Positions 1-10,670 of a stretch of 64,000 nt of DNA are shown piece by piece. Numbering within the stretch: the first letter of the stretch is position 1; the number at the start of each line of letters is the position of its first letter. The DNA lies in NCBI RefSeq assembly GCF_035046485.1, contig NC_085137.1, forward strand, positions 478,355,396-478,419,395, given 5' to 3'. The notes under the pieces were generated by a model. The model worked only from the letters and a program-made list of their open reading frames with translations, was not told where the DNA came from and searched no databases. The stretch comes from Aedes albopictus. Lineage: Eukaryota > Arthropoda > Insecta > Diptera > Culicidae. The position numbers and the translations under genes are program-made.

Positions 1-90
1 GCGTAGGTTCCGAGATGAACTAGCCTAAAGGGCTACCCTAAGGGCTAAAAATCTCGTTAATACAGCTAAAAAAAAACTTCAGTTTAAGTG
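1..90 (+). repeat. Possible retroposon 3' tail at the window edge
   Basis: The first bases carry a motif (gttccgagatgaac, a gene-poor middle, then ctcgttaa) followed by an A-run. A similar motif (ctcggagatgaaccagcc ... agtctcgataataa) occurs at 36840-36880. The A-rich end suggests the 3' tail of a LINE or SINE whose body lies left of the window. The class cannot be decided from what is visible. Confidence 0.3.
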
Positions 91-1528
91 TTCTGAATTA
101 ATTAATTATTTTGTTCAAAATGCAAGGAAAAAAATTAAAGAAAAAAAAAATCTAGAATGCAATTTTTATGTTTTGAGGTTATGGCTTTAAGTCTTGGAAG
201 AAAAACTCAAAACTGAATTGTTAAGTTTTCATTCGACGTTTCGGTCACTATATTGTGCCTTTCTCAAGGAATCTGTGGACAATGATTCTCTTATGTTGTG
301 TTTATGATTTTTATGTGTATGTTACTTACTATCTATGCTCCGTTTTCACAGCATAGGCCAAATTTGTCCCAGACGAACGCATCGTGTAAAAATAATAAGA
401 AAAATTAAAGAAATCTTGAAAACAAAACTCATATTTTGCGTGATTTTGGAAAAAAAGTTCAACAACAGATGAACAAAATTGCGCATTACCTAAATTCACA
501 ACGAAACAACCGTTTTCGTCCACTTCTTCCATCTGCATCAGATACCTTTTTGTGTTAACTTGTTGTTAACAGTGATTGTTTTGAAGATTTTCTGCCGGAA
601 AGTCGATTTTGAACGAGTTTACTGCACCTATTCCAGCGCCAATTCCCGGCACCAGTGCCGAACTTCCAGCAAAATCAAATGGGAAATCACTTCGGCATCC
701 ATATTTGTGCTGACGAAGTGCACTCGTCCGCCAGTAATAGTTTTTTTGAGCACTTGTACGGCTTAAGAACAAACGTATTGAAATCCCGCTTCAACAGTGC
801 ATCAGAACTTTAGACGCACAAATATCAAGAAGCAAGCTTCAAACACCAATTCATTTTATTATTTTGTTCTTGCTCACCTGTAATTGACTTAAAATAAGAA
901 GATCAGGTGCGATGGTTTTGTTTACGAAGAGATTTGTGCGCTCGAAATCATGAGTAGGTGCCAAAGTCGGCCATTGTGGCAGCCATTTTGGGATTCTAAC
1001 AAGTCTGTCCTTAAGAGTGAAAGTGTAGCTCATTTATTGTGGATCCCGTTGCGGAAATGTTGCGGGAGACGATTATCCACGGGAGGGCGTTTGAAAAATA
1101 TGCGGCAAGCAATATTTTGATTTGTTTTGCTGCGGGGTGCCGGGAATCGACGCGGGTCCCCAAGTAGTTCGAAACCCTAGTTCAGACCAAACATGTCTAA
1201 AGGTCCTATGTACAGGTAAGAGGCTCTCTTTGGTTCCCGTATCTGTCAAAGGATAAGCAATATAGGGCGGAATTAAAAGGTACGAAACTGATTACACTCA
1301 TTCGAAGCTTCATTCAATGCTTTTAAAGTCAATGCTACCAGGTTATAATACGGAAATCCATTGACCAACCTTTTCGGGACATTTTTTTTTTCCCAAAAAG
1401 GGTGTCATTTTAATGAATTTCGAAATGGTTCAAATTAAGATTACAATTTGACTAGTTCAAAGCTAGATTTCTTACCCTACATATTGAATGTTATATGAGA
1501 CTTCACTTTTTCAAATCTCACGTTTTTT
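91..1528. other. No gene recognised
   Basis: AT-rich sequence with only short open frames and no codon-like bias. A motif around 226-262 (gacgtttcggtcactatattg) has the look of an insect LINE 3' region, but nothing coding accompanies it. Confidence 0.5.
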
Positions 1529-1558
1529 AGGGTATGTCCAAACTTTTGATCGGGAGTG
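1529..1558. repeat. Solo right end of a Tc1/mariner-type element
   Basis: The sequence ends ...ccaaacttttgatcgggagtg and is followed by TA. Read on the other strand it starts CACTCCCGATCAAAAG, the form of many Tc1/mariner TIRs. No matching left end was found nearby, so this is probably a truncated copy. Confidence 0.45.
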
Positions 1559-1560
1559 TA

Positions 1561-3034
1561 CGCATGCAAAAATATGAATAATCAATAAGAAAAGTCTTCA
1601 GCTGAAAATTGTAGAAGAGTTTAAAAACTCTTATCTGAGGAGTAAGCTCTGTCCTAGATGACATGTGACGATGCCAGAAAGAAGAAAAGCCATCGCAAAT
1701 CTCCGAAACAAATCGTTAATTTGATTACGATCTTCGCGATTTGAACCACCACCGACCGCCTTAAAGCGCAAACCTGTTTCGCGCATGAGACCAGCCCGCG
1801 GACGTGCCTTTTTTCTTCAAATTTTAATTAGGTGCCAGGGGAATGGATTTCAACCGTGGTCATGGTCGGTTTTCGCCCAGTCATGGTCCTAAGTGGGTCA
1901 CAAGATAGCACCTATTCGATAATCGGAGGATAGTGACAATACTATACCTACGGGTGTTTGTATAACTTTCCAATAGAACAGTTCGCTAATGATCGAAAAC
2001 AACTGACGATGACTTTGCAGAAACAATAGCAGGTATTCCGAGGGGTTGATTTGATTATAGCATGCATTCGTGAATATCGCATAGTAAACAGTTTTAATTT
2101 TCTGGGTGGGTTTGGCCTGTCAAAATATTTTATTTTCTCATTTGACCGGCCCCGTGACCCTCCCGGAGAGGAGATTTTCTGCAAAAATAAGTAATTATAG
2201 CCTTTTAGCACAACTTGTTGTACGTAAAAGACAACAAAAAATGATAATTTGTGAACTGGGGGGTTCGTCCAGTAAGTTGCACTGGAAACCAGATCAATCT
2301 GCATTGTTTGGATCCAATCGTTTTCTACACAGCTTCCATAATCTAGTTCGAACGAGATAAATAAGTTTGAGATTACTGTGTTTAAGATTCTTTTCATGTC
2401 AATGATTTTCATTTTCCCTGGCATAAGTCAATCAACTTGTCACATGATTCAGTAATACCAACAATAACACGACGATTTAATCAAAGCTAAGGCGATAATC
2501 CGTTGAACCGAATGCTAATCATCGCATTTTTTTTATTAAGTTTGGACTGATGCTAAGCCCAGCGCACTTGTTTAGTACTTTTCCACGGTGTGTGCCAAAC
2601 CGTTACCTTCCAGTAATTTTCCGTGATGCAATTTTATGATGACGACGCTCCGATCATAATTTTGGCGAACGTTATCAATGCCCCGGAACATGCCAGCCCA
2701 TTTGCGGCAACTGTCTTCCAACTGAGTCAAGTGCACACGACTTTGAACAATACTTTCTGTTCAGATCGGACTGAGGTAGGCGGGCGGCATGCGCCAAAGC
2801 AACTGCTGCTGTGGCCTCCCCGGGCACGCTTATGACAGTCATCTCCGAAATGACGTAGAAGTTGGAGTTTCGACTGTGTGACGTACAACGATTCAGTTTC
2901 GCGTCAAAACGTGACAATTTGCATCAGCTGCAGTTTGTGCAATCGGTTCTAGATCGACGATGACGATCAAAGAGAACGTAATACTGCCCGACCGTCGTCA
3001 CCACTGGATTGCCTAGAAAGACTTTTCACTGTTA
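1561..3034. other. No gene recognised
   Basis: Mixed AT-rich sequence. Open frames at 1948-2424 (minus) and 2623-2835 (plus) lack recognisable domains. I looked here for a missing Met bHLH exon (basic region followed by helix-loop-helix) and did not find one. Confidence 0.45.
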
Positions 3035-3277
3035 GGCCGTTACAAATATTTATTTCACTTTTTGTCCCATCACTTTTTGGCTGGTCGAGGGGGGGATAAA
3101 AATATAAAACATTTAATATGAAAAATATTAAAAACTCATCGGATTTGTTAAAGAATTTTTAGCAAGACCCGATATTTTGATAAATATGTTTTTATCTGCC
3201 CCCTCGAAATGCCAAATCCGGTAAAAAAATTTTGAAGTGGGGGGAGACAAAAAGTCAAAATTAAATTTGTATCCGCC
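3035..3277. mobile_element. Short TIR element flanked by TTA
   Basis: Left end ggccgttacaaatattt...actttttgtccc pairs with right end gggagacaaaaagt...atttgtatccgcc as an imperfect inverted repeat of about 34 bp. Both outer sides read TTA. There is no coding capacity. It is a non-autonomous DNA element of 243 bp. Confidence 0.5.
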
Positions 3278-3927
3278 TTATTTGTAGAAAATTAGGCATT
3301 ACAGTGGTTTTTCGATTTTGTCACGGTTCTATTTAATCACGCTCCATTATATCACTCTCGATTTAAGCACGGTATTTTTTTCGATTATATCACGTTATGA
3401 TAATCGATAGAAAGCATATATTCCAAATAAGGCAGGACAAATGAATCGTGATGGAGTTTAATACTTTGCACATTAGTATAGTAATGCAGGGCAAAGTTCG
3501 CACCTAACAATCTCCACAACATAACTATTGAACGAAAAGTAGATAATATCGTTTTTCCTTCCCAACTGGAACAGTGACTGGTTATCAGTTTATTTCATAA
3601 ATGCTTCCCAAACTATAAACTAAGTACGTTTCTTTCCAGCGTCACAAAAAATATAAAAATAGCATTGTGGGATAATTCCTTTTTTTATATATGGAGCAGG
3701 ATGAAGCTCAATTATCAGCTGACGCGTTTTCTTACTTTCAAAATATCCACCAAACAAACAGAATGCGGTATACAGTATACAGGATTGCCAAGCGATTTCA
3801 CTGAATGAGAGCTTCCCCCGGGCTCCGCTTTATCCGAATTTTATGTGAAGTTCACATTTGGTACGATTAATATTATCCGAACTTTGAGTAATAAGTTCGA
3901 AACAATTTCGTACAGGACATTCGAAAC
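3278..3927. other. No gene; fragment of a TIR-like repeat at 3304-3420
   Basis: The stretch beginning cagtggtttttcgattttg and repeating forms of 'gattatatcacg' at intervals of about 30 bp resembles one end of a DNA transposon. The partner end is not visible. The remainder shows no coding signal. Confidence 0.3.
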
Positions 3928-3949
3928 TGTTGTCCAGCTGAACTATATT

Positions 3950-4652
3950 CAAACGATCAACGATCAAATCTGACTATACATGTCAATGGTTGCTACTCCG
4001 TTATTGATCTGAGCTGGTACCAATTGCACTGAGATCCAAATGAATAAGGGCTGGGACACTCCACTTATTCTCAAAGTGCAATTCTAGCTGCTCATACATT
4101 TTGGATCAATACCGGCGCCGGCCACGTCCTTATAGTCAGTTGGGAAGGGAAGGAATGTTAGAGTGTGCTGGTTGTTGCTACTAAAGACCGAGATCACCTC
4201 TGCATCCCCACATCCAGCACGGACTGGGGTATTTGTTAGACGGAAAGGATGGGAGATCTGGGTGTCACCGTTGGGTCGGTGATGCGATCCATGGATATGG
4301 GGTTATTTATAGTGTTCGTAAGGTTGATAGATTGTGTGGTGAATGAGGTGAATAAGGTCAAGCGGCACAGCACGCTTTGGTTGCATAACTTGTTGGCGTT
4401 ATATTCACTGTGCTGTGAGTGGAAATTGGAAGGGAGGGAAACGACTTTTTTCCAATTCGTTTCTGGTTCTAGCGATGGCTATGAACACATGAATATACAT
4501 GAGTTGTATATGTAGAGAAGAGCGAGAGAGAGAGAGAGTGGAAGTGGATAGAAAGATACAAAGTAGGATGAAAAGGGACGGGCCAGGGATTGAACCCATG
4601 ACCTTCTGCATACGAATCAGAAGCGGTAGCCACTAGACCACCAAGCCCGTCA
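3950..4652 (-). mobile_element. Complete tRNA-derived SINE-like retroposon with 22-bp TSD
   Basis: The element reads on the minus strand. Its head (4650 down to about 4577) is tRNA-like with an A box (tggtctagtggctacc) and a B box (ggttcaatccc). A body of about 600 bp follows, with a CT-rich stretch (4520-4545), and the tail ends in repeated gatcgtt. The 22-bp sequence tgttgtcc...ctatatt is present on both sides (3928-3949 and 4653-4674). Pol III boxes plus a long variable TSD are the hallmarks of SINE retroposition. The length, about 700 bp, is large for a SINE. Open frames in it are not genes. Confidence 0.7.
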
Positions 4653-4674
4653 TGTTGTCCAGCTGAACTATATT

Positions 4675-5059
4675 TTAACTTTAGAGGCACGCAAAAGTTC
4701 AATATGAGTTCGGTGAACACTTGATTGAACTTTGTTCATAAAGCTCAAAGTAAGTCCTTTCTGAACTTGTTTTGACATTGAGGTCGTTAGGAAGTGAAAT
4801 CAAAACCTTGTATTGTACTTTCAACTTCATAAGCAAAATATGTATAACTTTTCGGAGAATCAAGTTCAACGAAACCAGAATTGAACTAAACTTGAACTTC
4901 TGAGTTCGCTCTTCAAGTGAAATTCGAACTGACTTAATAAACTTTCAGCTTTACGCAGCATTATACTTACCAGAAATATGGGCGTTGGGTGGCAAGCAAA
5001 AATGTAATATGTATATAGTTTAGAGTTGAATAAAAAAAATCATTACAAGAATAATAATA
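4675..5059. other. No gene recognised
   Basis: AT-rich sequence with no convincing open frame, repeat boundary or RNA gene. Confidence 0.4.
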
Positions 5060-5580
5060 CAGTAGATGTTCGATAACTGCAACATGTTTACGTTTCACTT
5101 TCAGTCCCTATATATACAGTCTGGTGAATAGAAAATCCCAAGAGTTGGCAACTGGAGTTGTTAACCAAAAATACCAGCAACACTAGAAAAAGTTCAAGCT
5201 TTCGACAGACTTTGTGCTTTGTTTAATATCTTTACAGATACAATACTCCCTCATATTCAAGCTCTCTCGAAATGTCAAGTTTAATTGGCTCCGATCGAAT
5301 TGGCTCCGATAGTTCTATCCGCCAGACTGTGTTATATAGAGACTGCAGTTTCACTTAGCGAACCAAATCCGATAACTGCAACAACTGACAGATGTCAGCA
5401 AGTTGTCAACCGACAATAAATAACCGTGTGAACGTGATCAGACTGTTTATTTGGGCTAACACGGCGCACCATTTTGACGTTTGGCGGTGCGATAATTGAA
5501 AATGTGTTGCACTTACCGGACTTGGATTTGAAAAGCATTGCCAATGAACCGTTTGCAACGGCCGAACGTCTACTATACTG
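5060..5580. mobile_element. Probable pogo-like TIR element, interrupted
   Basis: The left end after TA reads CAGTAGATGTTCGATAACTGC. The right end, reversed, reads tagtagacgttcggccgttgc, an imperfect match. Excluding the insertion at 5101-5347, the element is about 265 bp with no transposase. The TIR style resembles pogo/Tigger elements; this is by eye only. Confidence 0.35.
5101..5347. mobile_element. TIR element, copy 1, with 9-bp TSD (Mutator-like size)
   Basis: Ends are tcagtccctatatatacagt... and its imperfect inverse ...gttatatagagactgca. GTTTCACTT occurs immediately outside both ends (5092-5100, 5348-5356). The TIR holds a second inner match (acagtctggtgaat / atccgccagactgt). It is a non-coding 247-bp element. 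A second copy, in the opposite orientation, lies at 8113-8362. Confidence 0.65.
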
Positions 5581-5752
5581 TGTTTGATGTTTTGTTCGGT
5601 TTTTGTTCGCGTTTTATTGTGTGTAAGTGTCTGCTTATTAAAAAAAAAATTCGAAAAAATGTGTTCCAATTATATCACGCTCCAATATTCTAAATTCTAG
5701 TACTGGACACTTTAAGATACTGAAGTTTACTCTTGTCAGTTTTAGTAATGTT
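5581..5752. other. No gene recognised
   Basis: Short spacer between two elements. It contains a poly(A) run at 5640-5648 and no coding signal. Confidence 0.4.
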
Positions 5753-5761
5753 ATCGGCAAT

Positions 5762-6043
5762 GGGGCCCATATAGCCGAGGCGGTAAACGCACGGGTATTC
5801 AGTATGACCATGCTGAGGGTGACGGGTTCGATTCCCGGTCGGTCCAGGATCTTTTCGTAAAGGAAATTTCCTTGACTTCCTTGGGCATAGAGTATCTTTG
5901 TGCCTGCCACACGATATACACATGCAAAATGGTCATTGGCAAAGGAAGCTCTCAGTTAATAACTGTGGAAGTGCTCATAGAACACTAAGCTGAGAAGCAG
6001 GCGTTGTCCCAGTGAGGACGTTACGCCAAGAAGAGAGAGAGAG
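5762..6043 (+). mobile_element. Feilai: Feilai-type SINE, copy 1
   Basis: The tRNA-related head has an A box (tagccgaggcggtaaacgc) and a B box (gggttcgattcccgg). It is followed by the conserved Feilai body (taataactgtggaagtgctc, gagaagcaggcgttgtcc) and an (AG)n tail. ATCGGCAAT flanks both sides (5753-5761, 6044-6052). Feilai is the known abundant tRNA-derived SINE of Aedes. About 95 percent of this copy matches the one at 24629 by eye. The tRNA-like head is not a functional tRNA gene: there is no cloverleaf with an intact acceptor. Confidence 0.85.
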
Positions 6044-6179
6044 ATCGGCAATAGTACGCCACAATATCCGGTGTGTGACAACCGCTCTCCATCCACGGTC
6101 ATGCCCAATGTTCACAAGATCTCGCGCCACCTAGTGCGATCTTCGTACTCACTAGTCAATACTCTTCACGCCTTCTTGT

Positions 6180-6640
6180 ACCAACCAGATCAGAAGCAAA
6201 CATAAACTTTACAGGGTTGTGTCCGGCATTCTTGCAACAAGCCTTGTCCAGCTTTGGCCACCTTCTGGATGCTGGGTTCGTTGAAGAGTACAGCGAATTC
6301 GTAATTCATTTATCGCCGCCACACACCATTTTCCTGCACGCTGCCGAAGATCGTCATTCGCATGCATCGCTCGAAAACTCCGAATGCTTGCAGGTCCTTC
6401 TCGAACATGGTCCATTTCTCGTATCCGTAGAGAACCATTAGCATGTCGTACATGGTACATTTGGTGTGGCGGTTATCTTTTATGACCGCGCAGGTTTCTT
6501 CTGGAGCCCGTAGTAGGCACCTACGTATTCCACGACTGATTTCGCTGTCAGTCATTAGTAAGGGTCCGAGATCAACAAATTCCTCCAGTACCTCGAAGGT
6601 ATCACAGTCGAACACCGTGACACCCTTGGTGACACCATAT
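6180..6640 (-). pseudogene. RTE-clade LINE relic, C-terminal reverse transcriptase region
   Basis: The minus strand encodes pieces such as FEVLEEFVDLGPLLMTD, KCTMYDMLMVLYGYEKWTM and FGSVQENGVWRR. They align by eye with the better preserved RTE at 34000-34500 (FEVVEEFVYLGSLLTAD, QENGVWRRR). Frames shift after about residue 100, and the tail continues in another frame (NELRIRC...VARMPDT). This is a non-functional 3' fragment with no EN or catalytic RT motif. Confidence 0.65.
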
Positions 6641-6830
6641 ACTGTTCTACAAAAAAGTTAGAGAGAGCGGGGTAAATAGTGCTTAATACACTGATTTTCA
6701 ACATTGTTCGGTGAATGACACCCTCCTTATCTCAAACAATAGAGATTTTTGCAGTTTGTGTCAAAAATTCACCAAATCTATCCACTCAAAGCAGAGATAT
6801 TGAATTTATTCGCGTTTGATACCTATTTTT
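6641..6830. other. No gene recognised
   Basis: Spacer between the RTE relic and a degenerate repeat field; contains no supported feature. Confidence 0.4.
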
Positions 6831-7180
6831 CTCCATTGTGCGGTAGTTTGGCAGAAATTTCTAGCGAGATTTCTTCCGGAACTGCTCCTGTATTTTTTTC
6901 AAGGAATTTACTTTTCGACGGATTTTGTTTGAAGTTTAATCTGGGATTTCTCATAGAGCTTCTTCTGGGACTTGTATTTGAAGATTTCCCAGGATTCCTT
7001 CCAGCGTTTCTCCCTGGATTTCTTCAAGAGGTAGTTCCGCAATCTCTGTCTATGAGTTCCATTCATGATTTTATTCAGAGGATTTCCCGGAATCGCTCCT
7101 ATAAATAGTTCCTTGCTGAATTCCTTGAGAATTTTTTTCAAATTTTACCAAATCCATCAGGGATTTCTCCTAGTTTTTTT
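6831..7180. repeat. Degenerate 12-bp-period repeat (ttcctccaggaa type)
   Basis: Loosely repeated units such as gatttcttcaagag, gatttcccggaatc and gaatttacttttcg recur about every 12 bases. The period is a multiple of three, so open frames on both strands (6749-7108 plus, 6908-7141 minus) persist and look protein-like but are low complexity. The same repeat type fills 12.5-13.8, 28.9-30.7, 31.7-32.4, 43.9-45.1 and 48.1-51.3 kb. Confidence 0.5.
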
Positions 7181-7267
7181 TTAGTGCTCTCTAATACCAT
7201 CTTTTATGCATCATGTTTATGTCCTGCGCAAAAATAGGGAGGATTATTCAGTGCCAATATTTGTACA

Positions 7268-7345
7268 TCGTGGCATAACGTCCCTGTTGGGAGAAAGGCT
7301 GCTTCTCAGCTTGGTGTTTTATGAGCACTACCATAGTTGTGACCT
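7268..7345 (-). mobile_element. Truncated Feilai-type SINE tail
   Basis: The reverse complement reads ...tggaagtgctcataaaacac...aagctgagaagcagcc...acgttatgcc, the conserved 3' part of Feilai. The head is missing, so this is a 5'-truncated fragment. Confidence 0.55.
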
Positions 7346-7454
7346 ATCATCAGCGCAAAGATTACCTATGGCTGCAGAGTCATACCGGAAGGGAATGAAC
7401 TACCACCTAAATGCTTGTTGTAGCAGGTTGAGCAAAAATCATTGAAGACCTTCG

Positions 7455-7601
7455 GGTCTCCAGTTAGCCTAGTGGTTAAGGCTATGGATCGTCAATCCGG
7501 AGACGGCTGGTTCGATTCCCGTTCTGGTCTACAAAATCACTAAGTTGGAGAAAGGCAGACCAAGTTCCAGTGGGAACGTAGAGCTATACAGAATAAGAAG
7601 A
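7455..7601 (+). mobile_element. Short tRNA-derived SINE
   Basis: The head gtctccagttagcctagtgg...ggttcgattcccgttctgg has A- and B-box promoter elements. The body (ccagtgggaacgtagagcta) ends in an aagaag-type tail. accttcg flanks both sides (7448-7454, 7602-7608). At 147 bp it is much shorter than Feilai. It is not a tRNA gene: the insect cloverleaf ends do not pair and it is followed by a SINE body. Confidence 0.6.
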
Positions 7602-7608
7602 ACCTTCG

Positions 7609-8102
7609 AAAAACCACATGATGGTCGTTATCTCGTGACAAAAGCCTGGTCATCCCTTTAAACATTTGCCGGGAATCCAGTTCATATATAAAAGAGAGCA
7701 ACAAGGAACGAACTCACCGGATATTCCTATTCAGCTATTTTTCTGTGTTTGCCTTTGGTTGCAGCATCTAATAGGCTAAAGGTCCTATTAGACATGACAA
7801 ATATTTGGCCAAACAAACCCAACAAATGATCAACACATCCTGAATCATAGCAACCTTGGATGAATGTCGGGCTTCAATGGCAAATATTTTTCGTAATGGC
7901 AAACAGTCTAATGAAACCTTAAGGATGCCCTCCAAACTACATCAACTGTTCACTCGTTCATATTTCTTGCTGAGTCTCTAGTCGAACGTAGGATAGAGGA
8001 AAAAATAAAAATAAAAATACCGAAACCCAGCGTGCGTGAATCCCGAAAATTTGCTTCTCCCTCTCTACACACACTGGAAACGACGACGTATGGCACAAAG
8101 CG
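7609..8102. other. No gene recognised
   Basis: AT-rich sequence with no element boundary I can define. The open frame at 7950-8186 (minus) has no domain. Confidence 0.4.
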
Positions 8103-8112
8103 AACGCAAACT

Positions 8113-8362
8113 ACGGTCACTATATATACAGTCTGGCGGATGGAACTATTGGAGCCAATTTTATCGGAACCAATTGAACTTGACATTTCGTGAGAGCTTT
8201 AATAAATACGAGGCTAGTATTATATCCGTAAAGTTAATAAATTTATGTTCTGAAAACACAAAGTCAATCGAAAGCTTGAACTTTTCCTAGTGCTGGCAGT
8301 AAATAAGCCAGTTGCCAGTTCTTAGGATTTTTTATTCGCCAGACTGTTCATATAGTGACTGT
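8113..8362. mobile_element. TIR element, copy 2, with 10-bp TSD
   Basis: It starts acggtcactatatatacagt and ends with the inverse of acagtcactatatgaacagt. AACGCAAACT stands on both sides (8103-8112, 8363-8372). Internal sequence (ggagccaattttatcgg, tgacatttcgtgagagc, cgaaagcttgaacttt) matches the element at 5101-5347 in reverse. TSDs of 9-10 bp fit Mutator-like elements better than hAT (8) or mariner (TA). Non-coding. Confidence 0.7.
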
Positions 8363-8372
8363 AACGCAAACT

Positions 8373-8909
8373 GGTCGGTCAATGTTTACTGTTCGCGCCA
8401 AAACAAACTCCCGGCAAGCGAACTTCCGAATCTTCCAAGAATACTGTGCTATGAGCATTTCCATAGTTATTAGCTGAGAGTATCTTCTGACAATGACCAT
8501 TTCGCTTGTGTATGCTGTATATCTATTATAAATTACAATTTATATTGCACTTAAGGATATGCAATTTGTAATGATGGAACCTAAAACTACACTGCACGGA
8601 GCTGTTTTGGGGAGAAAGCTAAAGGAGATTCCTGGAAGACCTAAGAGAGGCAAGGACGTAGGATGAGCTAGAAAGTTTTAAAAGGAGAGCGATAGGGTTC
8701 TCAGGGAGAAGTTTAAATGGGTTCCAGGAGAGATTTCAGGAGACTTAGGTTTCAAAAGTTTTTACGCAGATTATGTGGAACTTGCATTGTCGTTTCCAAA
8801 TATTTTCAGGGGTATTTAGGGAGGTTTTATGGTGGATTTCAGTAAGGTTAAAGGGCTTTATATAATTCAAAGGGTTTCTGAGGGCTCCCATGGAGGTAAT
8901 TTCATGGGC
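8373..8909. other. No gene; purine-rich degenerate repeats at 8600-8880
   Basis: From 8600 on, loosely repeated ggagattcctgg/gggttccaggag units resemble the other degenerate repeat fields. No coding signal. A Feilai-tail-like string (gagcatttccatagtt) occurs near 8454. Confidence 0.35.
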
Positions 8910-8911
8910 TT

Positions 8912-9057
8912 TAGGACAGAAGGTCGAAGGACAAATGGTCGAAGGACAAAAGGTCGAAGGACAAAAGGTCGAATGGACAAAAGGTCGAATGGACAAAAGG
9001 TCGAATGAACAAAAGGTCGAATGGACAAAAGGTCGAATGGGACAAAAGGTCGAATGG
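8912..9057 (+). repeat. 16-bp minisatellite, left array (9 units)
   Basis: Three 15-bp units (gacaaaaggtcgaag type) are followed by six 16-bp units (gacaaaaggtcgaatg), with rare single-base variants (gacagaagg, aacaaaagg). No spacers, so it is not CRISPR. Confidence 0.9.
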
Positions 9058-9497
9058 TTCATGTTCTTGCTCATTGAGAGAAACATTATGGTGCTTTTAT
9101 AGTAATCATATGTATTTCAGCCACTGACATTTCTATAGGAAATATTTCCTTTTTTTGTTTATAGGCTATTCTTTCAAGTTGTGTTGGTGTAGTATTTAAT
9201 GGCAATTTAGTTTGATGTTTTGTTCAGTAATTTTTCCTTCTTAAATTTATAGGCTGTTCTTTTAAGTTTTGTTACTGAATAATTTATCGACTATTTAGGT
9301 ACTTATAATTTAATCAGAAATTTTGCCTTCTTTAATTCAATAGCTGTTCTTTCTATCTCTACTGCAGAAAAAAAATACTACTTGTGATTAGTGATTATCC
9401 GGGATGATTCATCCCCTCTTGGATTTATAGGTAGTTCCGACGAATTACACTGTATAAGTATAAATAATTTCTTCGAATTTCGACTGCTGATGATTAT

Positions 9498-9601
9498 GTT
9501 GGGAGGTATGGCGTTCAGTCTTTGCAAGAATAACTCAAAAACGGATTCTTAAGCTTTCATAAGTTATTCCTCCAAAGATTGAAAGCCATACCTCCCAGCC
9601 C
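9498..9601. repeat. Imperfect hairpin
   Basis: gttgggaggtatggc...agaataactc pairs with gttattcctcc...gccatacctcccagc. The loop is about 25 bases. It may be a small TIR element inside the composite. Confidence 0.6.
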
Positions 9602-9633
9602 GTGAACCGTATAGTACATTTTTTTCATTATAG

Positions 9634-10366
9634 GATTTTGGAGGCATTCCAAAGAGCTTCAGAGCATTTTTCGGCGGATTTCACAAACGTTACAGAGGCG
9701 TTATATGGCGTTTCTGAGGGTTTCGGAGGGTCTGAGGTGCGTTACATGGGGTTTCTGGGGGTATTAGGGGGATTTTGGAGGCATTCCAAAGAGCTTCAGA
9801 GCATTTTTCGGCGGATTTCAGAAACGTTACGAAGGCGTTACATGCCGTTTTCTGGGGTATCGGAGGGTCTGAGGTGCGTTACATGGGGTTTCTGGGGGTA
9901 TTAGGGGGATTTCGGAGGCATTCCAAAAAGCTTCCGAGCATTTTCGGCGGATTTCACAAACGTTACGGAAGCGTTACATAGCGTTTTCAGGGGTTTCGGA
10001 AGGTCTGAGGTGCGTTACATGGGGTTTCTGGGGGTTTAAGGGGGATTTTGGAGGCATTCCAAAGAGCTTCAAAGCATTTTTAGGTGGATTTCAGAAACGT
10101 TACGAAGGCGTTACATGCCGTTTTCTGGGGTTTCGAAGGGTCTGAGGTGCGTTACATGGGGTTTCCGGGGGTATTAGGGGGATTTTGGAGGCATACCAAA
10201 GGAGCTTCAGAGAATTTTCGGTGGATTTCACAAACGTTACGGAAGCGTTACATAGCATTTTCAGGGGTTTCGGAAGGTCTGAGGTGCGTTACATGGGGTT
10301 TCTGGGGTTTTAAGGAGGATTTTGGAGGCATTCCAAAGAGCTTCAAAGCATTTTCGGCGGATTTCA
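9634..10366 (+). repeat. 137-bp tandem repeat, about 5.4 copies
   Basis: The landmark gattttggaggcattcc recurs at 9634, 9771, 9908, 10044, 10181 and 10318, spacings 137, 137, 136, 137 and 137. Each unit contains ggcggatttca.aaacgttac and gtgcgttacatggggtttc. 137 is not a multiple of three, so the open frames crossing it are chance. Confidence 0.9.
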
Positions 10367-10670
10367 CTTTCATGAATAACATTACTTTATATCCTTCTAT
10401 AGTCTAGATTACGAAACGACAACAGTGTTGATATTGATATTAACACTCACGGGCTTGGGCGCAACCTCCTGTCAAATTTTCATTTTCATTCATGACATAA
10501 GCGATCAGCTGATCCGAAACGTCTCGTAAAATGGCTCATTGGTTTCTACTTTCTATCATTCTAGGCATCTATTTCGAATTGCAATGCGGTAGTAAATAGC
10601 TGCATATAAGCTAATTGTCGTTTTACTGACCACTTTATCATGTCTTCCAAATTGTCTACTGTCAATTATA

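Noticed and set aside
2623..2835. Possible Met bHLH exon
   Set aside because: The translated frame has no basic-helix-loop-helix pattern and no fitting splice sites.
4577..4650. tRNA gene on the - strand
   Set aside because: It is the head of a 703-bp retroposon with a 22-bp TSD.
5762..5850. tRNA gene
   Set aside because: Has A and B boxes but is followed by a SINE body, tail and TSD, and the acceptor arm does not pair.
7455..7530. tRNA gene on the + strand
   Set aside because: Same reasoning: short SINE with flanking duplication.
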